Shown in pieces: positions 54,902-62,993 of a DNA stretch of 64,000 nucleotides; position 1 is the stretch's first letter; each line of letters opens with the position of its first letter. The position numbers and the translations under genes were made by a program. Origin of the DNA: Streptomyces sp. RPA4-2 (GTDB lineage: Bacteria > Actinomycetota > Actinomycetes > Streptomycetales > Streptomycetaceae); contig NZ_CP050975.2 in NCBI RefSeq assembly GCF_012273515.2, positions 1,798,001-1,862,000 of the forward strand, in the 5' to 3' direction. The notes beneath the pieces were generated by a model. The model searched no databases and was not told the DNA's origin. It saw only the letters and a list, made by a program, of their open reading frames with translations.

Positions 54902-55571
54902 ATGATCCCGGATATACCCGCACACACCTCACCGGACCCCGGGACCCCCCATTCACGACCTCGCCTCGCACCTGCGCCGGCTGCCCCCCTCCGCCGGCCC
55001 CGTCCGCCTGATCGGCGTCGACGGGCACGCGGGCTCCGGGAAGACCACGTTCACCGGACGGCTGGCCGCGGCACTGGGCGGCGCGCCCGTACTGCACCTC
55101 GACGACATCGCCACGCACGAGGAACTCTTCGACTGGACGGCGCGCCTGCTGGACCAGGTGATCGAGCCGCTGGGCCGGGGCGCGGCGGCGCGCTACGCCC
55201 CGTACGACTGGACGGCCAGGGTCTTCGGGCCGGTGTGTGAACTGTCGCCCGCGCCCGTGATCCTCCTGGAGGGCGTCGGCGCCGGACGCCGTGCGCTGCG
55301 CCCGCATCTCGCGCGGCTGCTGTGGATGGAACTGCCTCACGACGAGGCCTGGACGCGCGGGCGCCGGCGGGACGGAGACGCGCAGAGCGCGTTCTGGGCC
55401 GAGTGGGTCGCCGCGGAACGTCGGCATTTCGCCGAGGATCCCTCAAGGCCCTTCGCGGATCTTCTGGTGCGGCAGTGTTCCGAGGGATACGAGGTGTTTT
55501 CGGGGCCTGCCGGGACTCTTGGACCGGACCAGTTCCTCACGCACGGTGACGGACCATCCGCAATGTGCTGA
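54902..55571 (+). CDS. Uridine kinase-like P-loop protein with an apparent frameshift near its start
   Basis: The P-loop frame (RLIGVDGHAGSGKTTFTGRLA, then VLHLDDIATHEELFDW, and VILLEGVGAGRRALRP) is open from about 54906 to 55571 but has no ATG, GTG or TTG before the Walker A motif. ATG 54902 lies in the next frame (MIPDIPAHTSPDPGTP). A shift across the run of six C at 54945-54950 would join the two: five C would give GTP-IHDLASHL. The joined protein of about 222 aa is the usual size for such nucleoside-kinase-like proteins. Either the run is miscounted, the gene is broken, or translation begins at a non-standard codon such as ATT 54951. Confidence 0.65.
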
Positions 55572-55686
55572 AGTCGTGAAGACCCTTGCGGGAGAAGTTC
55601 CGCCAGTGCCTCAACTCGGCTTGACCGGGGGGCCGTACAGGACTTACGTTCTGAATGTGCGGCCCCCCGGGGTCGCCCCGCAGACG

Positions 55687-55724
55687 CGAAGCCCCCGGTT
55701 GTTCCCCCGTGATCGGGGGCTTCG
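55687..55724. terminator. Strong hairpin terminator
   Basis: GAAGCCCCCG (55688-55697) pairs perfectly with CGGGGGCTTC (55714-55723), extended by C55687/G55724. It separates the kinase-like gene from the AAA+ gene. The rest of 55572-56007 shows no gene. Confidence 0.8.
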
Positions 55725-56007
55725 TTCTGCCCACACCCTTTCTTTTCGGGCGCCGCGCGCCGCGATTCGCTCACCCTGGGTCACCGAGTGAAGTGCGCCC
55801 CGTCTGCTCCCACCTCGTGCAACGGTGCTGTCGCCACCCTTCGGCAGGCCCATGCGGCGCAGGTACCATGCCTCTCGGTGCGACCTTCGGACGGCTTGCT
55901 CTGCGCACCGGTGCAACTCCCGTCCGCGGCACAGCGGTTCGACCAAGCTGCCGACGGGCACCGGCCCGCTCGGAGAACCATCGGGGGCACGGTTTGTGGG
56001 GGACGTG

Positions 56008-57873
56008 ATGGACTTCGGCACGCAGGGCCCGGAGGCCCCGGCCGACCTCGCCTGGATGCGAGGTGTGGACGCCTACACGATGGGCGCCTATCCGCAGGCG
56101 GAGGAGGAGTTCCGCACCGCGGTCCGGATGGACCCCGGCATGGCGGACGGCTGGCTCGGACTGCACGCGCTGCGCGTGGACACGACGACCGCGCTGTTGC
56201 GCATGTTCCGGCACCGGGACCGCTTCGGCGAACAGCGCTCCCGGCACCGACGCACTCTGAACTCCTGGTACTGGCTGGGCTGGTGGGTGCAACCGGTGCT
56301 CGAAAGCCCGCGCGATCTGCTGCTCGCGCACGCCTCGCACTGGCTGGACGGCCGCCATGTCCCCGAGCTGGACCGGGCGTTGGCCGGGCTGCCGCCGGTG
56401 GACGCGGATCCGCAGGTGCGCTTCCTGCATGCCTGCCGGGCCTATCTCGTCAAGGACTGGGAGCAGTTGGTCCGGCACACGGACCCGCTGATCGACGATC
56501 CGATGCTGGGCATAGAGGCCGGTCTCTTCGGCGGCATGGCCCGGGTCCGTCTGGAGATGTTCGGGCAGGCGGAGCCGTTGCTGTCGTCGGCGCTGATGCG
56601 CTGCCGCAGCGAACAGCCCCAGCGCAAGGAGCTGCGGTACTGGCTGGCCCGGGCACACGAGGGCACCGGCCGGTCGGCCGCCGCGCTGCCGCTGTACCGG
56701 GCCGTGCACCGCGTCGACCCCGCCTTCATGGACACCTCCGCGCGGCTCGCCGCGATCTCCGAGGGCGACGGGTACGACGATGCCGCCGCCGACCTGGCGG
56801 CGATCACGCTCACCGGGATCGGGCAGGACGTCATGGACGGCCCGGACGGCCTGGATCCGCTGTGGGGAGGGGAGGGCCGTGACCTCCGGCTCCCCGAGGC
56901 GGACCCGCTGCCGCCCGGCGCGGTGTCGCCCGAGACCGACATGGTGCGGGAGAAGGCCGTGGTGCCGGTCAGGCCGCTGCCCGCCGGACCGACCGACCCG
57001 GCACTGCTCGATGAGGCGCTCGCCGAGCTGGAGCGCATGGTGGGTCTTGAGCCCGTGAAGCGCCAGGTCAAGGCGTTGTCGGCGCAGTTGAACATGGCGC
57101 GGCTGCGGACCGGGCAGGGGCTGCCGGTCCAGCCGCCGAAGCGGCACTTCGTCTTCTCCGGCCCCTCGGGCACCGGCAAGACCACCGTGGCCCGCATTCT
57201 CGGCCGGGTCTTCTACGCGCTCGGCCTGCTCGGCGGCGACCACCTCGTGGAGGCGCAGCGGGCGGATCTGGTGGGCGAGTATCTGGGCCAGACCGCCGTC
57301 AAGGCCAATGAGCTGATCGACTCCGCGATCGGCGGGGTTCTCTTCGTGGACGAGGCGTACTCGCTGTCCAACTCGGGATACGGCAAGGGCGACGCGTACG
57401 GCGACGAGGCCCTGCAGGTGCTCCTGAAGCGGGCCGAGGACAACCGCGACCACCTGGTCGTCATCCTCGCCGGATACCCGGAGGGCATGGACCGTCTGCT
57501 CGCCGCCAACCCCGGGCTGTCCTCGCGCTTCACCACCCGCGTCGACTTCCCGTCCTACCGCCCCCTCGAACTCACCTCCATCGGCGAGGTGCTGGCCGCG
57601 GAGAACGGTGACATCTGGGACGAGGAGGCGCTGGACGAGCTGCGCTCGATCGCCGGGCACGTCGTCGATCAGGGGTGGATCGACGAGCTCGGCAACGGGC
57701 GGTTCCTGCGGACGCTGTACGAGAAGAGCTGCGCGTACCGGGATCTGCGGTTGTCCGGGTATCCGAACACGCCGTCGCGGGACGATCTGTCCACGCTTCG
57801 GCTGCCGGATCTCATGCAGGCGTACGGGGAGGTGTTGTCGGGGCGGGGGCCCCAGGACCCCTCGGCCCTGTGA
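56008..57873 (+). CDS. EccA/CbbX-like AAA+ ATPase with N-terminal TPR domain
   Basis: The 621-aa protein starts at ATG 56008 (a GTG three bases earlier is possible). The N-terminal half is helical with TPR-like repeats (YTMGAYPQAEEEFRTAVRMD, then MFGQAEPLLSSALMRCRSE). The C-terminal AAA+ domain has Walker A FSGPSGTGKTTVARIL at about residue 385, Walker B GVLFVDEAYSL, sensor-1 LVVILAGYPEGMD and arginine finger region SSRFTTRVDFPSY. This is the layout of EccA, the cytosolic ATPase of ESX type VII secretion. No EsxA/B, EccB-E or mycosin gene is in the window, so it is an orphan here. A CbbX-like chaperone role is the alternative. Confidence 0.85.
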   Translation: MDFGTQGPEAPADLAWMRGVDAYTMGAYPQAEEEFRTAVRMDPGMADGWLGLHALRVDTTTALLRMFRHRDRFGEQRSRHRRTLNSWYWLGWWVQPVLESPRDLLLAHASHWLDGRHVPELDRALAGLPPVDADPQVRFLHACRAYLVKDWEQLVRHTDPLIDDPMLGIEAGLFGGMARVRLEMFGQAEPLLSSALMRCRSEQPQRKELRYWLARAHEGTGRSAAALPLYRAVHRVDPAFMDTSARLAAISEGDGYDDAAADLAAITLTGIGQDVMDGPDGLDPLWGGEGRDLRLPEADPLPPGAVSPETDMVREKAVVPVRPLPAGPTDPALLDEALAELERMVGLEPVKRQVKALSAQLNMARLRTGQGLPVQPPKRHFVFSGPSGTGKTTVARILGRVFYALGLLGGDHLVEAQRADLVGEYLGQTAVKANELIDSAIGGVLFVDEAYSLSNSGYGKGDAYGDEALQVLLKRAEDNRDHLVVILAGYPEGMDRLLAANPGLSSRFTTRVDFPSYRPLELTSIGEVLAAENGDIWDEEALDELRSIAGHVVDQGWIDELGNGRFLRTLYEKSCAYRDLRLSGYPNTPSRDDLSTLRLPDLMQAYGEVLSGRGPQDPSAL

Positions 57874-57921
57874 ACCGGCTTTCGCCCCCGCCGCCCCTGG
57901 ACCCCCGCTTCGCCCGAAGGG

Positions 57922-58019
57922 CTCGTCCTCAAACGCCGGATGGGCTGGAGATGCGCGCCCGCGCTGGAAGGTTCCGGCCGAGGCCGGGCCTTTCAGCCCG
58001 TCCGGCGTTTGAGGACGAG
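57922..58019. repeat. Streptomyces-type intergenic inverted repeat (bidirectional terminator)
   Basis: Two 26-base arms, 57922-57947 and 57994-58019, are inverted copies with one mismatch. Each contains CCTCAAACGCCGG and GGGCTG. They enclose about 46 bp. The element sits between convergent genes. Sequences of this kind (CGTCCTCAAACGCCGGAC) are common between Streptomyces genes. Confidence 0.85.
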
Positions 58020-58071
58020 GCCGTCCAGGCCGATACGGGGGTCTGGGGGCGGAGCCCCCAGGGACGGCCCC

Positions 58072-59163
58072 TCAGGTCGCCAGCGCCTCCTCCGAAGGAG
58101 CCTCGCTGAGCGTCGTACGCAGCGTCGCGGCCACCACGGTGACGTCTCGATGCGCCGGATCCCGTACCTCGCCGACCAGCAGCTCCAGTACGTCCTCCAG
58201 CGCCACGAGCCCGAGCACCTTCCCCGACGCGTCGGCGACCTGCGCGAGGTGCGTGGCGGCGCGGCGCATCACGGTCAGGGCGTCGTCGAGGGGGAGCTCC
58301 GACCGCAGGGTGGTCATGTGCCGCCAGATCTGCTGGGGCACCGCACGCTCGGACTCCTCCACGTCGAGGACGTCCTTCACATGCAGGTAGCCCATGAAGG
58401 CGCCGTTCTCCGCGACCACCGGGAAACGGGAGTACCCGGTGCGCGCGGTGAGGGCGACGACCTGGCCCGGGGTGACCGAGGCGCCCACGGTGACCAGGGA
58501 CTCGCGGTCCAGGAGGACGTCCGTCACCGGTCGGGAACCCAGCTCCAGGGCGTCCTCGAGTCGCTCCTGCTCCTCCGGGTCCAGCAGGCCTGCCTGCCCC
58601 GAGTCCTCGACCAGGCGGTTGAGCTGCTCGCTCGTGAAGACCGCCTCGACCTCGTCCTTGGGCTCCACCCGGAACAGCTTCAGGATCAGTCGCGCGCACG
58701 CGCCGAGGGCCACCGTGACCGGCCGGCACAGGCGGGCGAAGGCGACCAGCCCCGGGCTCAGCCACAGCGCGGTCTTCTCCGGCGCGGCCATCGCCAGGTT
58801 CTTCGGGACCATCTCGCCGATGACGAGGTGGAAGAAGACCACGAGGGCGAGCGCGATGACGTATCCGAGGGGGTGGATCACGCCGTCCGGCAGATGGACC
58901 GCCTCGAAGACGGGCTCCAGCAGATGGGCGACGGTCGGCTCGGCGACCGCGCCGAGCGTCAGTGAGCAGATGGTGATGCCGAACTGGGCCGCGGCCATCA
59001 TCTGCGGCAGCCGCTCCAGCCCGTACAGGACCTGGCGGGCCCGGGCGGACTCCAGCGGCTCGATCTGGCTGCGGCGCACGGAGACGAGCGCGAACTCGGC
59101 GCCGACGAAGAAGCCGTTGGCGAGCACCAGGAGAACGGCGAAGAGGAGTTGGAGCACGCTCAT
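58072..59163 (-). CDS. CNNM/CorC-type membrane protein (DUF21-CBS pair), copy 2
   Basis: The 363-aa protein starts at ATG 59163, overlapping the stop of the upstream paralogue (ATGA). The N-terminal DUF21 domain has three membrane helices (SVLQLLFAVLLVLANGFFVG, with FFVGAEFALVSVRRSQIE) and IGEMVPKNLAMAAPEK. Two CBS modules follow from about residue 205 (LLDRESLVTV, GYSRFPVVAENGAFMGYLHV, VLGLVALEDVLELLVGEV). The C-terminal CorC-HlyC domain seen in the upstream paralogue is lacking. Members are linked to magnesium or cobalt transport. The tandem pair probably forms hetero-oligomers. Confidence 0.88.
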   Translation of the reverse strand: MSVLQLLFAVLLVLANGFFVGAEFALVSVRRSQIEPLESARARQVLYGLERLPQMMAAAQFGITICSLTLGAVAEPTVAHLLEPVFEAVHLPDGVIHPLGYVIALALVVFFHLVIGEMVPKNLAMAAPEKTALWLSPGLVAFARLCRPVTVALGACARLILKLFRVEPKDEVEAVFTSEQLNRLVEDSGQAGLLDPEEQERLEDALELGSRPVTDVLLDRESLVTVGASVTPGQVVALTARTGYSRFPVVAENGAFMGYLHVKDVLDVEESERAVPQQIWRHMTTLRSELPLDDALTVMRRAATHLAQVADASGKVLGLVALEDVLELLVGEVRDPAHRDVTVVAATLRTTLSEAPSEEALAT

Positions 59164-60494
59164 CGGACGGCCTCCGGGGCGAGGGCCGCGTCGGCGATCC
59201 TGACCAGCCGGACCCGCTCGGCGCGGTAGTGCCCGACCTGGCGCACCGAAAGGCGCCAGCCCGGAAGCTCCGCCCTGTCACCGGGTGCCGGGATGCGGCC
59301 GAGCAGATCGGCGACGAGACCCGCCACGGTCTCGTACGGCCCCTCGGGCACATCCAGTCCTATGCGCTGTAGGACGTCGACACGGCAGCTGCCGTCGGCG
59401 TCCCAGGCGGGCCGTCCCTCCTCGGGCGGCGCCACGGCGAGCTCCGGCAGGTCCTGTCCGTCGTGCTCGTCGCGGACCTCACCGACGAGTTCCTCGACGA
59501 TGTCCTCCAGGGTGACGACGCCCGCCGTACCGCCGTACTCGTCGACGACGACGGCGATGGGCTGTTCGCTGCGCAGCCGTTCCAGGAGCGGCTGCACGGG
59601 CAGCGTCTCCGGGACGAGCAGCGGGGGCTGGGCGATCCGGCCGACGGGGGTGCGCAGCCGGTCGCGCGAGGGCACCGCGAGGGCGTCCTTGAGATGGACC
59701 ATGCCGACCACCTCGTCGATCCGCTCCCGGTAGACGGGGAAGCGGGACAGCCCGGTGGCCCGGGTGAGGTTGACGACGTCCTCCGCCGTGGCCGTCGACT
59801 GGAGGGCGCTGACCCTCACCCGCGGTGTCATGACGTGCTGCGCGGTGAGGTCGGCCAGCGAGATGGTCCGTACGAAGAGATCCGCGGTGTCCTGCTCCAG
59901 GGCGCCGGCCTGGGCCGAGTGCCGGGCCAGGGAGACGAGCTCGCCGGGGGTGCGGGCGGAGGCCAGCTCCTCGGCGGGTTCGACGCCGAGTGCCCGTACC
60001 AGCCGGTTGGCGACCGTGTTGAGCGCGGCGATCACCGGCCGGAACAGGCTGGAGAAGGCGTGCTGCGGGCCCGCGACGAAGCGGGCGACCTGCAGCGGCT
60101 TGGAGACCGCCCAGTTCTTCGGCACGAGTTCGCCGACGACCATCTGCACGGCCGCGGCGAGCAGCATGCCGGTCACCACGGCCACGCCGGACACGACGCC
60201 CTCGGGCAGGCCGAGCGCGGTGAAGGGTCCGTGGAGCAGCTCGGCGAGCGCCGGTTCGGCGAGCATGCCGACGACGAGCGAGGTGATGGTGATGCCGAGC
60301 TGGGTGCCGGAGAGCTGGAAGGACAGCTCCTTGAGCGAGTTGACGACGGTACGGGCCCGTCGGTCGCCTTCGGCCGCGGCCTTCTCGGCGTCCGGCCGCT
60401 CGACCGTGACGAGGCCGAACTCCGCCGCCACGAAGAAACCGTTGGCGAGGATCAGCAGGAACGCCGCCGCGAGAAGCAGCAGGGGGATGGTCAT
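59160..60494 (-). CDS. CNNM/CorC-type membrane protein (DUF21-CBS-CorC), copy 1
   Basis: The 444-aa protein starts at ATG 60494. It has the full set: DUF21 helices with NGFFVAAEFGLVTVERPDAE and VGELVPKNWAVSKPL, a CBS pair (LVRATGLSRFPVYRE is read here as LTRATGLSRFPVYRERIDE, then IAVVVDEYGGTAGVVTLEDI), and a C-terminal CorC/HlyC domain (GSCRVDVLQRIGLDVPEGPY). It is co-translated with the shorter paralogue downstream. Both are probably metal-ion (Mg2+/Co2+) transport proteins; hemolysis is a historical name only. Confidence 0.9.
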   Translation of the reverse strand: MTIPLLLLAAAFLLILANGFFVAAEFGLVTVERPDAEKAAAEGDRRARTVVNSLKELSFQLSGTQLGITITSLVVGMLAEPALAELLHGPFTALGLPEGVVSGVAVVTGMLLAAAVQMVVGELVPKNWAVSKPLQVARFVAGPQHAFSSLFRPVIAALNTVANRLVRALGVEPAEELASARTPGELVSLARHSAQAGALEQDTADLFVRTISLADLTAQHVMTPRVRVSALQSTATAEDVVNLTRATGLSRFPVYRERIDEVVGMVHLKDALAVPSRDRLRTPVGRIAQPPLLVPETLPVQPLLERLRSEQPIAVVVDEYGGTAGVVTLEDIVEELVGEVRDEHDGQDLPELAVAPPEEGRPAWDADGSCRVDVLQRIGLDVPEGPYETVAGLVADLLGRIPAPGDRAELPGWRLSVRQVGHYRAERVRLVRIADAALAPEAVR

Positions 60495-60693
60495 GCCGCC
60501 GCCTCGATGGGTCGGGAGGGGGCGGCGCAGGTACTACAGGACGATCCGTCCATCGCTGGAGGGAGTCACTCCTCGGGTAGCAGGGGGCCTCTGAGTACCG
60601 GGTGGCACGTCAGTGACGGAGGCGCAACGAAAACGCCTCCGCCAACAGGTTAATCAAGACATGGGCCCGCCGGGCAGGGTGGAAGGCCGAGAG

Positions 60694-61149
60694 TCAGCCG
60701 TGATGTTGCTCGGGGTCGCCGATGGAGCGGGCTTCGGCCAGTGCCCGCAGGGTGCGGGCGTCGTCGATCGCGCGCTGTCGGGCGATGCCCGGCTGGATGC
60801 CGAGCGCCGGAAGACTGGTGCCGTCACTGAGGTTGAGGAACACCCAGGGGTCGCCGGGGCGCAGGTTGACCTGGAGGATCTCCGCCCAGTCCAGGTGCCG
60901 GCTGCTGGCGATGTTGACGACTGTGACTCCGCTCTCATCGGCGACGACCTTGGGCCGGGACAGGAGCAGGAGGACGCCGAGGAGCAGCGCGGCGGTGAAG
61001 ACGAAGCTGACGCGCTCCCCCGGGCTGAGCTGCTCCAGGAGCATCGCGACCGTCGTGATGACCACGAAGATGGCGACGCCCGCGGTGAGCAGGACGGCCC
61101 GGGTCCGGGACGGCCGGAACGTGACGGGGAGTTCGGGAAGGTCGGGCAT
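60694..61149 (-). CDS. PH-domain membrane protein
   Basis: The 151-aa protein starts at ATG 61149. Two membrane helices (VLLTAGVAIFVVITTVAMLL, partly seen as AGVAIFVVITTVAMLL, and VFTAALLLGVLLLLS) precede a small bacterial PH domain (VVADESGVTVVNIASSRHLD, WAEILQVNLRPGDPWVFLNL). It ends with a helical tail. The gene lies 14 bp behind hisG on the same strand, and the two appear co-transcribed. Function unknown. Confidence 0.82.
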   Translation of the reverse strand: MPDLPELPVTFRPSRTRAVLLTAGVAIFVVITTVAMLLEQLSPGERVSFVFTAALLLGVLLLLSRPKVVADESGVTVVNIASSRHLDWAEILQVNLRPGDPWVFLNLSDGTSLPALGIQPGIARQRAIDDARTLRALAEARSIGDPEQHHG

Positions 61150-61163
61150 GGTTCGGGCGGTCC

Positions 61164-62021
61164 TCAGAGGCGGCAGGCGTGGATGGCCGTGGTCAGGATG
61201 GCCCGCGCGCCGAGCGCGTACAGGTCGTCCATGATCCGCTGCGCCTCTTTGGCGGGCACCATCGCGCGGACGGCCACCCAGCCCTCGTTGTGCAGCGGCG
61301 AGATGGTCGGCGACTCCAGGCCGGGGGTGAGCGCGACGGCCTGCTCCAGGTGCTCGGCGCGGCAGTCGTAGTCCATCATCACGTACGTGCGTGCGACCAG
61401 GACGCCCTGAAGGCGGCGCAGGAACTGCTGGACCTTGGGCTCGGCGTCCTCGGCGGTGTCGGCTTCGACACGGCGGATGACGACGGCCTCGGACTTCATG
61501 ATCGGCTCACCGAAGACCTCGAGGCCCGCGTTGCGCAGCGAGGTGCCGGTCTCGACGACGTCCGCGATGACCTCGGCGACACCGAGTTCGATCGCGGTCT
61601 CGACGGCGCCGTCGAGGTGGACGACGGAGGCGTCGATGCCGTTGTCGGCGAGGTGGCCCGCGACGATGCCCTCGTAGGAGGTGGCGACGGTCAGGCCGGC
61701 GAGGTCGTCGACGCTCTTGGCGGTGCCGGGCTTGCCGGCGAAACGGAACGTGGAGCGGGCGAAGCCGAGCGGGAGGATCTCCTCGGCCTTGGCTCCGGAG
61801 TCGATGAGCAGGTCGCGTCCTGTGATGCCGATGTCGAGGCGGCCCGAGGAGACGTAGATCGCGATGTCGCGGGGGCGGAGGTAGAAGAACTCGACCTCGT
61901 TGCCCGGATCGACGATCCGGAGCTCCTTGGACTCCCGGCGCTGCCGGTAGCCGGCCTCATGCAGCATCTCCGCCGCAGGTCCTGACAGGGAACCCTTGTT
62001 GGGGACGGCGATGCGCAGCAT
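61164..62021 (-). CDS. hisG: ATP phosphoribosyltransferase (histidine biosynthesis, first step)
   Basis: The 285-aa protein starts at ATG 62021 (MLRIAVPNKGSLSGPAAEML). It is the long form of HisG. The catalytic part has GRLDIGITGRDLLIDSGA and the phosphoribosyl-binding segment AEVIADVVETGTSLRNAGLE. The C-terminal domain (about 75 residues, SPTISPLHNEGWVAVRAMV) is the histidine-binding regulatory domain, so the enzyme should be feedback-inhibited without HisZ. hisE lies 67 bp upstream on the same strand. Confidence 0.96.
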   Translation of the reverse strand: MLRIAVPNKGSLSGPAAEMLHEAGYRQRRESKELRIVDPGNEVEFFYLRPRDIAIYVSSGRLDIGITGRDLLIDSGAKAEEILPLGFARSTFRFAGKPGTAKSVDDLAGLTVATSYEGIVAGHLADNGIDASVVHLDGAVETAIELGVAEVIADVVETGTSLRNAGLEVFGEPIMKSEAVVIRRVEADTAEDAEPKVQQFLRRLQGVLVARTYVMMDYDCRAEHLEQAVALTPGLESPTISPLHNEGWVAVRAMVPAKEAQRIMDDLYALGARAILTTAIHACRL

Positions 62022-62088
62022 GAGGTCGGCTTCCTTTGTTAGTGCGTACGTCTGTTGGTTCGTACGTCGGCGGAGTGAGGGACGCGGC

Positions 62089-62361
62089 TCAGAGGTGGGC
62101 GTACACGTCGTCGAGGGAGATTCCGCGCGCCACCATCATCACCTGGACGTGGTACAGGAGCTGGGAGATCTCCTCGGCGGCGGCGTCCTTGCCCTCGTAC
62201 TCGGCGGCCATCCAGACCTCGGCGGCCTCTTCGACGACCTTCTTGCCGATGGCATGGACGCCCTTGCCCACCAGCTCGGCGGTGCGGGAGGTGGTGGGGT
62301 CGCCGTCGGCGGCCTTCTGCTGGAGCTCGGTGAAGAGCTCCTCGAACGTCTTCTTGGACAT
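62089..62361 (-). CDS. hisE: Phosphoribosyl-ATP pyrophosphohydrolase
   Basis: I chose ATG 62361 ([13 protein letters not shown], 90 aa); a GTG four codons upstream is possible. It is an all-helical MazG-like fold with [20 protein letters not shown], of which [11 protein letters not shown] holds metal-binding glutamates, and [14 protein letters not shown]. It hydrolyses PR-ATP, the product of HisG, to PR-AMP. It sits between ribH and hisG, a usual actinobacterial order. Confidence 0.95.
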   Translation of the reverse strand: MSKKTFEELFTELQQKAADGDPTTSRTAELVGKGVHAIGKKVVEEAAEVWMAAEYEGKDAAAEEISQLLYHVQVMMVARGISLDDVYAHL

Positions 62362-62395
62362 GGTGCTGCCCACCCTACGCGCCCGAGCCGGTGCC

Positions 62396-62881
62396 TCAGT
62401 GCCAGGGTTCGGATACTGAGCGCAGTGTGGCCGCGGTCGCCACGGCGGCCGTCACCGCCTCGTGCCCCTTGTCCTCGCGGGAGCCCTCGATGCCCGCCCG
62501 GTCCAGGGCCTGCTCCTCGGTGTCACAGGTCAGTACGCCGAAGCCGATGGGGACGCCGGTGTCGATGGAGACCTGGGTGAGGCCCTGGGTGACGCCCTGG
62601 CACACATATTCGAAGTGGGGTGTGCCGCCGCGGATGACGACGCCGAGCGCGACGATGGCGTCGTAGCCGCGGCCCGCCAGGACCTTGGCGACGACCGGGA
62701 GCTCGAAGCTGCCCGGGACCCTCAGCAGGGTCGGCTCGTCGATTCCCAGCTCGCGCAGGGCGCGCAGCGCGCCGTCCACGAGGCCGTCCATCACCTTTTC
62801 GTGCCACTGTGCCGCGATGACCGCGACGCGCAGGTCGCCGCAGTTGCGTACGGACAGTTCGGGTGCACCCTTGCCGCTCAC
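62396..62881 (-). CDS. ribH: 6,7-dimethyl-8-ribityllumazine synthase
   Basis: The 161-aa protein starts at GTG 62881 with GAGGAG upstream. [20 protein letters not shown] opens the substrate-binding region, [14 protein letters not shown] is the second loop and [21 protein letters not shown], shown here as [15 protein letters not shown], carries the catalytic His. It condenses the pyrimidine intermediate with the 4-carbon product of RibB. It lies 112 bp downstream of ribBA. Confidence 0.96.
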   Translation of the reverse strand: MSGKGAPELSVRNCGDLRVAVIAAQWHEKVMDGLVDGALRALRELGIDEPTLLRVPGSFELPVVAKVLAGRGYDAIVALGVVIRGGTPHFEYVCQGVTQGLTQVSIDTGVPIGFGVLTCDTEEQALDRAGIEGSREDKGHEAVTAAVATAATLRSVSEPWH

Positions 62882-62925
62882 GTCTCTCCTCAGTGCTTTT
62901 GTGCCGTGTTGCCGGTTGTGCCGTC

Positions 62926-62990
62926 GTTACTGGATCTGGCTGTTACTGGATCTGGTTGTTACTGGATTCCGCGGGTGTTGCCTCCCGCGG
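62926..62990. repeat. 16-bp tandem repeat followed by a hairpin, between ribBA and ribH
   Basis: GTTACTGGATCTGGYT occurs at 62926-62941 and 62942-62957, with a partial third copy from 62958. Next to it CCGCGGG (62969-62975) pairs with CCCGCGG (62984-62990), directly behind the ribBA stop. The hairpin may attenuate transcription from ribBA into ribH. Confidence 0.7.
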
Positions 62991-62993
62991 GTG

